From Dipteris shenzhenensis (taxonomy: Eukaryota > Polypodiophyta > Polypodiopsida > Gleicheniales): a DNA stretch of 64,000 nucleotides. Positions 57,441 through 64,000 of this stretch are shown here, in pieces (position 1 is the first letter of the stretch; the number at the start of each line of letters is the position of its first letter). The notes below the pieces were generated by a model that saw only the letters and a list, made by a program, of their open reading frames with translations, was not told where the DNA came from and did no database searches. The translations under genes and the position numbers were made by a program. Location: assembly GCA_047967505.1 (NCBI GenBank), contig CM106541.1; one strand, 5' to 3'.

Positions 57441-57860
57441 ATGTCGACATCTACAGCCTCTTCATTCCCTGCTTTCCCTTCCTCCTCCTCCAGTTTTCTC
57501 TCTTTCACTATCCCTAACTTTGGAGAGGCTGGGAACCTGGACGGGACTAATTACCTGATCTGGAAAGTGAAGATCCAGAGTCATTTAGTGGCTCGGAAGT
57601 TGTGGAAGCCGACCACGGGAGAGGAGTCGAAGCCGGAGGACATGGTGGATAGTAAAGGGGAGGTACTCATGGCAGTAGACAGAGAGGAGCTTGAAGCTTG
57701 GGAAGAAAGAGATGCCCATGCCCTGGCAATAATCATAGGGACTACGGCAGACTCCATTCTTCTGCATATCCAGCTGGCCGAGACGTTAGTAGAGGCATGG
57801 GCCCTCGGGGGGTCCATCTTACATAAGCTAGCTATACAACGTGCATTCAAAAGGTATTTA
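57441..57860 (+). pseudogene. Copia-type gag, N-terminal fragment
   Basis: ATG at 57441 ('MSTSTASSFPAFPSSSSSF'). A Ser-rich start is followed by 'LDGTNYLIWKVKIQSHL', 'RKLWKPTTGEE', 'WEERDAHALAIIIGTT' and 'LAETLVEAWALGGSILHK', the usual UBN2/DUF4219-type beginning of copia Gag. The frame runs on to 57911, but after 'AFKRYLKN' the DNA becomes AT-rich and unrelated, so the gene is truncated there. No zinc knuckle remains. Confidence 0.82.
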
Positions 57861-58166
57861 AAAAACCCCTCTGTAACCACATTTTATATATTTTATATAC
57901 CCCTGTTGTGAATTTTTGGATCAATAATTATATCCCTTCAATAAATTTAAAATTTGAGAAGCCTATATTTTTTGCCCTCCTCTTGTACATTTCAGTGTAA
58001 GTTGAAACAGACGCTACTTATAAGAAATTGTATTGTATAATTGAATAAAACCCTTTAATTTGTATGTCGTGGAGATGCATGCTTTAAAGTTTACACCCAT
58101 ACTAATACCTAATAGAATGTATTTTCAACTTTTGATCTTTTCAATTTTCAAAATCTCATATATTTA
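57861..58166. other. AT-rich spacer
   Basis: No feature seen apart from the target-duplication copy ATTTA at 58162-58166. Confidence 0.6.
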
Positions 58167-58455
58167 TGTTGGAACACTGAAAGGAAAGAGTAGAGTTGAC
58201 ACAAAATCAGAATACTTGCTTATGGAATGAAGAAAAGAGAGGTCCTTAAGTAGGCACCTCATACAAGGTCACTGACATCACTGATGACCTCAAAGCTCCA
58301 CAATCATCTCCTCAATCTGCTCCTAGATTCTCTCAATCATCCTATGTGGCTCTTCCACCACCTAACTGTGCTTATGGGCACCTAACTGTGCCTCTAGCAC
58401 TCACACATAGAAACATAAGGTGTGCCTGAGGCATACACCTTGAGATATCCCAACA
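58167..58455 (-). repeat. TR-GAG B 3' LTR
   Basis: 289 bp, contains two 'CACCTAACTGTGC' phrases that read CTATGC in the other LTR. Confidence 0.93.
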
Positions 58456-58470
58456 AACCCCCCCTCAAGG
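58456..58470 (-). promoter_or_regulatory. TR-GAG B polypurine tract
   Basis: Minus strand CCTTGAGGGGGGGTT, identical to TR-GAG A. Confidence 0.9.
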
Positions 58471-58828
58471 AAATGCCTCAGGCTATGTCAAGGATACATC
58501 TAGTCTCAGTTTCTCATGCCATCTCATGGTGGTCAAGGATTAATCTATGGCTAGGTTCTCATGCTAGCAAGGGTTCCCTTGGGTGTAAGGTAGACAAAAA
58601 GGGATACAAACAGACCTTCCAATGGTTATCTCCCCTGCATGTACATGCACACAATGTCTGCAGGAGGTACCATGGAACAAAACATACACATGGCCTACAT
58701 CATAAGGTGACCAGAGGTGTTTACAAAACACACAAAACACAATAGTTTATTTTCATTCATTTTGGAGGACTATCCAAGCTGAGTACCTTGACATAAAAAG
58801 AGAGATCTGGAGCATACATAGAGATGTT

Positions 58829-59360
58829 TTAAAATGCATAATCTTCATGGGATGCCTCATCTTGTGGAGGCAAAATGTCCATGTCAAGGCAAGGTCTTAC
58901 CACATGGGCAGTGTCTAGTGCCTTATAAGATGGTACTATGATAGAACAAGTGGATCTGAAAGTCATATCCTTCAAGAGAACAATTATCTTGTCATCTCCA
59001 TAGTTGTGTAGAGAAGCATATCTTAGGTGTCTGACCTTCATCTTTTTCTTGTACTTGGAGTCAAATAAAAGTGCCATGAGAGGGTAGATCTCTGTATTTG
59101 CTTCCTTTTTGGCAACCATTGTTTTGGCAATCTTCAACAAGGAAGTCAGATTGGCATTTTCATCCTTTGTAGCATAACAAGACATTGCTTGATGTTTTGG
59201 CTTTTCACATATTTGGCATAAGCAAGCCATGAGAGGCTCTAACCCAAGTATTGTGGGTAGTGACTTCTCTCTTACAGGTGAAATATGAGCAAAAGGTAAT
59301 CTTTTCAAAGAGTAACAATCTTGAAATGCAAGATGTCTAAGCAAGAAATGACCAAGTAGA
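58829..59360 (-). pseudogene. TR-GAG B gag-like remnant
   Basis: An open minus-strand frame of ~175 codons without a plausible ATG at its head (it opens just after a TAG). It contains one zinc knuckle 'CQICEKPKHQAMSC' (C-x2-C-x4-H-x4-C), then 'LTSLLKIAKTMVAKKEANTE', 'YASLHNYGDDKIIVLL', and ends 'PPQDEASHEDYAF' with TAA. The ending matches TR-GAG A 'DELSQDEDYAF'. The UBN2 capsid part is not visible, so the gene lost its N-terminal half, or this is a diverged protein retaining only knuckle and tail. Confidence 0.6.
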
Positions 59361-60003
59361 TGCTAGAAAAAAATGAGCATAGCAGACTGAAAATAAATCT
59401 TGGTCAAACTATCAGTCAAACTTTGACTGTCCAAGGTCAAACTTAGACTTGCATAGTCAAGCTTTCATGGCCAAAGAGGCAACTCAGAAATCTGCTTCAA
59501 ATCGTTATGCAAAGGTCGGAATTTAGAGGGCTTTTATACTGGAGAGGAAGGTAAATAGGTAGAGCTTCTCCCTCAGAAAGGAATCGCGCAGAAAACGGCC
59601 ACGTCGCCCAGGATTGTAGAGGAAATATTGACTGGTTTTTCGACGAGAACTACCCGAATACTGCTCCAAAAGAGCTCAGACTTGATGAGCAGGGAGGTCG
59701 TGATGTCGCCCAGCTCCCTCTGAAAGGAAATAGACAATGTAGCTCTCCACAGTGAGAACCAGAAAAAAGATCGTCGCGGCTTCCTGAGACAATGCCGCCC
59801 AGAAGATGGCGAGATAACACGTGTAGCTCGTTCTGCAGATTCGCCCTGCCCTTGGGAAGACTCTCCTGAAGGATGAGATGCTGAGAATGCAGGTTTGAAG
59901 AGAACTTTCACTTCCAAAATCGACTTTGGAAGGGAAGGTGGAAGATGAAGGTGAAGAAGAAGATGATGATGTGGCACCTAACTAGGGCTCAAGGAGGATC
60001 AAA
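59361..60003 (-). other. TR-GAG B leader
   Basis: Between primer site and the gag-like frame. Open stretches exist (for example 59573-59977) but show no recognised motif. 'GTCAAACTTTGACTG' type repeats occur near 59400-59460. Probably the untranslated leader plus lost gag N-terminus. Confidence 0.45.
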
Positions 60004-60017
60004 TGGCTCTGATACCA
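60004..60017 (-). promoter_or_regulatory. TR-GAG B primer-binding site
   Basis: Minus strand TGGTATCAGAGCCA, directly against the LTR. Confidence 0.93.
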
Positions 60018-60306
60018 TGTTGGAACACTGAAAGGAAAGAGTAGAGTTAACACAAAATCAGAATACTTGCTTATGGAATGAAGAAAAGAGAGGTCCTTAA
60101 GTAGGCACCTCATACAAGGTCACTGACATCACTGATGACCTCAAAGCTCCACAATCATCTCCTCAATCTGCTCCTAGATTCTCTCAATCATCCTATGTGG
60201 CTCTTCCACCACCTAACTATGCTTATGGGCACCTAACTATGCCTCTAGCACTCACACATAGAAACATAAGGTGTGCCTGAGGCATACACCTTGAGATATC
60301 CCAACA
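60018..60306 (-). repeat. TR-GAG B 5' LTR
   Basis: 289 bp; followed on the plus-strand right by ATTTA. Confidence 0.93.
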
Positions 60307-60814
60307 ATTTACTCCACCTTATCTAATTTTGTTTCCCTTGCACGCTCCCAAACTGTCACTAGCTATTAGAGATTTGCATGAAGTAATGTGAATTGAACTA
60401 TGAACAAAATGGCACAAACTTATAAGAAGATGACCCAAACTTTAACCTTATGTTGATCTAATGGGAGTTTTTATATTAAATATGATGCATGTAGTAGCAT
60501 TATGTTGATTTAGTGTAAGTGTTAATATTCAATATGATGCATGCACTAGCATCATGTTGCCTATATGCCACTTTCTATATTAGGAAAAGATAGTGCGTAT
60601 CATCTCATCATAAAGGCATCCAACTTAATCATGTTAAGTGCACAAAGTTATTAAGCTTATTATCACTCAATCCATACCTTTTTCTCAATTTATGTTGCTT
60701 TACTTTTCTTTAATTTATATATTTATGTATTTGCATCACTTTTTAAAAATTTTTAGAATATCCTAAATTTCAAACCATATGGTAGATGCATATGATATAA
60801 AAGAAAAATTTATG
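60307..60814. other. AT-rich spacer with a short duplication
   Basis: Two ~55-65 base diverged copies of 'TATGTTGAT(C/T)TA ... ATATGATGCATG' lie near 60450-60560. No gene. Confidence 0.55.
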
Positions 60815-61112
60815 GAACGATGAAATATTATAGTTTCTTTATTGAATTCAGATCTTAATTATTAATGCATCTAACAATTTTTTAGTTTGAAAACCCTTTA
60901 TACCATTTCTACTATATTTCAATTCAAACTTTTGAAAGACCCATGCTTCCCCTCACAATTTTAGAACGATGAAATATTATAACCTCTTTATTAAATTCAG
61001 ATCTTAATTCTTAATGCATCTGACAATTTTTCAGTTTGGAAAGCACCCTTTATTCCATTTCTACTATATTTCAATTCAAACTTTTGAAGGACCCATGCTT
61101 CCCCTCACAATT
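60815..61112. repeat. 149-bp tandem duplication
   Basis: A unit beginning GAACGATGAAATATTATA at 60815 is repeated at 60964 with few changes, both ending 'CCCATGCTTCCCCTCACAATTTT'. Confidence 0.9.
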
Positions 61113-61449
61113 TTGAGACCATATGTAAAAATAATAATGAGATATTTTGACATATCTAATTGGAATGGGTGGATCTTTAAAGGAAGCCATACACCACCTG
61201 TACATTGAGAATGCATAGTTTCTTGGATATAGTCTATTCTTCCTTTAGTAGTCCTTTAGAGTTTTACAATCCATCTTTTGCTGCACAATATGGAATTTCA
61301 CACGAAGGTTTAGTTAGAGATTTGAGATGTTTCAAGCTTCGATGAGATCCATATCACTTGCGCTGATTGCACAATTTGGTAGATAAACTATATTTTGTAG
61401 ATGTTCAATTTAATATCAGAGGAATGAAGGCAAATCCCTAGGTCTTGAT

Positions 61450-62310
61450 TCTTGTATGGTTTGATTCTTGTGAGCATTCTAACAGGGGAATTGCAGACCG
61501 TCTAAAGAGACCGGAGTGCTCCAAAGGCTAGATTGCTTACATAATATGCATTGCACGACTTGATTCTTGTGAGCATTCTTCTAGGGGAATTGCAGATCGT
61601 GTCAAGAGACCGGAGTTCTCTTGAGGCTACAAGATTACATACGTAACTTAATTGTATCAGCATTCTGTCAAGGGAATTGCAGACCATGTCAAGAGACCAG
61701 AGTGCTCCCGAGGCTAGGTTGCTTACATACTATACGTTGCATGACTTGATTCTTGTGAGCATTCTGCCAGGGAAATTGCAGACCGTGTCAAGGGACCGGA
61801 GTGCTCCCGAGGCTAGATTACTTACATACTATACATTGCACAGCTTGATTCTCTAAGCATTCTGCCAGGGGAATTGCAGACCGTGTCAAGAGATCGGAGT
61901 GCTCCCGAGGCTAGATTGCTTACATACTATACATTGCACAACTTGATTCTCTAAGAATTCTACCAAGGAAATTGCAGACCGTGTCAAGAGACCGGAGTGC
62001 TCCTAAGGCTAGATTGCTTACACACTATACATTGCACGACTTAATTCTATAAGCATTCTACCAAGAAAATTGAAGACCGTGTCAAGAGACCAGAGTGCTT
62101 CCGAGGCTAGATTGCTTAATACTATACATTGCACGACTTGATTCTCTAAACATTCTACCAGGAAAATTACAGACTGTGTCAAGAGACCACAGTGCTCCCG
62201 AGGCTAGATTACTTACATACATAACTTGATTGTCTAAGCATTCTGCTAGGGGTATTATAGATCGTGTCAAAAGACCGGAGTGCTCCCGAGGCCAAATTGC
62301 TTACATACTA
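61450..62310. repeat. ~98-bp satellite, about nine units
   Basis: Units contain 'GAGCATTCT', 'GGGAATTGCAGACCGTGTC', 'AAGAGACCGGAGTGCTCCC', 'GAGGCTAGATTGCTTACATA'. The ATTGCAGA-type landmark falls at about 61490, 61587, 61674, 61774, 61871, 61968, 62069 and 62167. Two units are ~85 bp through small deletions. Small minus-strand frames are by-products. Confidence 0.92.
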
Positions 62311-62880
62311 AGACTGGATTCTCAAAGTTATGGATTTCAAAGTTATGAGCTAAGACAACAAAGGAGTAAAATTCAAATACAATTTCTTACAGTGTTTAAA
62401 TAGTTATTTAAACATAACAGATATGCATAATCATAAAGTAAATATGAACTTAGACCTTCTCATTTAAATAATGACTTTGCAATTACAAACCAATAAATAT
62501 TTGACTAGAAAGACATTCAAGGACTTATACCGACTCAACTTAGCTCTTAAATTTTGACCTATAAGGCTATATCGTTTTCAATAAAAATGTCAAATCCTCT
62601 TAAACAATAAAAATATTATATGTGGGTGTATGTGTATGTGTACATCATACGTACTTTTTTTTAAATGAAACCACAATATTTATATTAGAAAAAAGATTTT
62701 AAAATGAGAATAGTCTCAACAAAACACTAAAGCACTGGGAGAACACCTCTAGAGAAGAGACATCCAAGTCATTCTCATGACAAGCAACACACACACTCAC
62801 ACACGAGAATAAAACCGAACGACTCAAATAGATAATTAATGATGGGAAAGAACATGCTAGCTACATGTCCATGTGACAAC
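62311..62880. other. AT-rich spacer
   Basis: No gene or repeat that I can support beyond short TG/CA runs near 62620-62650 and 62790. Confidence 0.5.
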
Positions 62881-63775
62881 ACTTAGAACAATATAGAAGA
62901 AGCATATAGAAACATAGGCATAGAGATCCAAAAATGTAGAAGTAGAATGGCATAGAAGCATAAACCTAGGCAAACATAGCATGAGCATAGCATTAACATA
63001 CTCATTAACATAAGCATAATGACATAGAAGCATAAATTAAATTTTTAAAGTTATGAGAGAGAGAGAGAGAGAGAGAGAGAATCATGAACATAAATAGGCA
63101 TAAACATAGAATCATAAACATACATAGGCATATATATAGGCATAAACATAGAAATAGGCATATAGGCATATATAGGCATGAATCATAAACATAGACATAC
63201 ATATGGTTATATGAATAGGCATAAACATAGAATCATAAACATAAATAGGCATATATATAGGAATAAACATAGACTCATAAGCATAAATAGGCATATAGGC
63301 ATATATAGGCATGAATCATACAAAGTGGAATATCATACCATAAGTGAATGAAAGAAATACATAAAAGTGAAACTGCCATACCATAAGCAAATAAAAGAAA
63401 TACTGAGGAAATACTACCATACCATATAGACAAGGCTATTCCAATGTTTCTTTATGTCTAGCTTTAAGAGAGAAATGAGGTACTTCCAATTTAGATACAT
63501 CTTAAACCCAATGAAGCATAGAAGCATAAACAATGGCATTCACATAGGTAGAGACTAAAGAAACATAGGCACAAAGAAGCACATGCATAATTTCCATAGA
63601 AGCATAAAGATATGGAAGCATATAGATATGGAAGCATAAAGATATGAAAGCATATAGATATGGAACATAAAGCATAAATAGCATAGAAGCATATAGAAAC
63701 ATAGGCAAGCATAAACATAGGCATTCATCAATGGCATACAAGCATAATTTCCTACGAAGCATAGACTAACCACAT
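62881..63775. repeat. CATAGGCATA/CATAAACATAGAA low-complexity block with (GA)n
   Basis: Made of irregular repeats of CATAGGCATA, CATAGAAGCATA and AATCATAAACATA. A (GA)n run of about 24 bases lies at 63058-63081. Near-identical phrases recur at about 63085-63180 and 63200-63315. All frames through it encode only Tyr/Met/Ile-rich filler. Confidence 0.85.
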
Positions 63776-64000
63776 AGTTCTACACAAACCAAGCTAGACT
63801 TTGTGATAGGCTCCCACTGATTCAGGCTTCCTCATTAAGATGGAATTGATGTCCATAACAAACAGGACAAATTAGTAGATTGCACGGACAGGGGCCCATT
63901 AAATTTTTCTCTAAAGAGCGACAAGAAAATCAACATTTTTTTAAAGATCACATGTTCCATTTATCTAAACCAGCTTGGCCACTGAGCGATTCACAAAAGC
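63776..64000. other. Unassigned right edge
   Basis: No recognisable feature. Confidence 0.5.

Larger units (their letters stand above)
56872..57860 (+). mobile_element. Fragment of a second copia family (partial 5' LTR to gag)
   Basis: An LTR 3' part ends TTTCTAACA at 57215, directly followed by a methionine-tRNA primer site and a leader, then gag from 57441. The LTR start is missing; the sequence begins at the edge of the satellite array with 'CATGGTCGATCATTCTAGAC'. The gag breaks off near 57855 into AT-rich DNA. The LTR does not resemble that of copies 1-3, so this is another family. Confidence 0.85.
58167..60306 (-). mobile_element. TR-GAG B: small gag-only LTR element
   Basis: 2140 bp, minus orientation. 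Two 289-bp LTRs (58167-58455 and 60018-60306), TGTTGG at each left end and CCCAACA at each right end, differ at only three positions (all G/A), about 99% identity, so the insertion is young. Exact target duplication ATTTA (58162-58166 and 60307-60311). The primer site TGGTATCAGAGCCA (60017-60004) and polypurine tract CCTTGAGGGGGGGTT (58470-58456) are in minus orientation. Only a degraded gag-like frame lies inside. 3' UTR and tract match TR-GAG A although the LTRs differ. Confidence 0.94.

Noticed and set aside
58829-59360. Host gene captured by TR-GAG B
   Set aside because: A zinc knuckle and the EDYAF tail shared with TR-GAG A make a degraded gag more likely than transduplication.
62881-63775. 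Tyr/Met-rich ORFs resembling membrane proteins
   Set aside because: Translations of CATAGGCATA low-complexity DNA.

Overview
The window is repeat-dominated nuclear DNA of a land plant. The evidence is Ty1/copia and Ty3/gypsy retrotransposons of plant type primed by initiator-methionine tRNA, small gag-only LTR elements of a kind known from plants, a spliced plant-style protease-like gene, and long satellite arrays. Nothing bacterial (operons, Shine-Dalgarno sites) is present. I cannot name the species; the mix fits a large genome such as a gymnosperm or fern, but that is inference. Only one reading frame looks intact and functional: the gag of a small LTR element at 11873-12703.

Layout. 1-2155: minus-strand 5' half of a copia element (copy 1), cut by the window edge and by a C-rich junction. 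2156-2580: C-rich/poly(A) tract and degenerate TTAGGTTAG repeats. 2590-10208: a Ty3/gypsy element whose gag-pol keeps one frame for about 4.7 kb but carries about a dozen in-frame stops. 10209-14192: its probable 3' LTR, split by a young gag-only element (TR-GAG A, 10648-13334, target duplication TTGTG). 14299-15507: an extra retroelement ORF, followed by a truncated second copy of the same LTR. 16330-18737 and 24337-25610: one decayed gypsy element split by copia copy 2 (18738-24331). 25611-32208: copia copy 3, itself holding a solo LTR of the gypsy family (27700-28863, target duplication ATACC).

32773-34386 (minus) holds exons of a Ulp1/C48 cysteine-protease-like gene with recognisable GT-AG introns, cut off on its 5' side by repeats. 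34386-49025 is built around one short motif, GGAGAATGGCAC and its reverse complement. It appears first in ~900-bp tandem units, then in a 64-bp-period array of perfect or near-perfect palindromes (42598-43862), then as dispersed dyads mixed with a ~100-250 bp module. 49026-50040 is a decayed ORF with a repeated 'WP' motif like that of plant Ulp1/CACTA-type transposon proteins. 50145-56868 is a ~180-bp satellite array with trimeric and ~1.92-kb higher-order periodicity.

56872-57855 is a fragment of a different copia family. 58167-60306 (minus) is a second gag-only element (TR-GAG B) with near-identical 289-bp LTRs and target duplication ATTTA. 60307-64000 is AT-rich with a 149-bp duplication, a ~98-bp satellite (61450-62310) and CATAGGCATA-type low-complexity DNA.

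The genes do not form a pathway. They record nested insertion: gypsy first, copia and TR-GAG elements into it, and a later gypsy LTR into copia copy 3. Decay is dominated by CAG-to-TAG and CGA-to-TGA changes, as expected from deamination of methylated cytosines.
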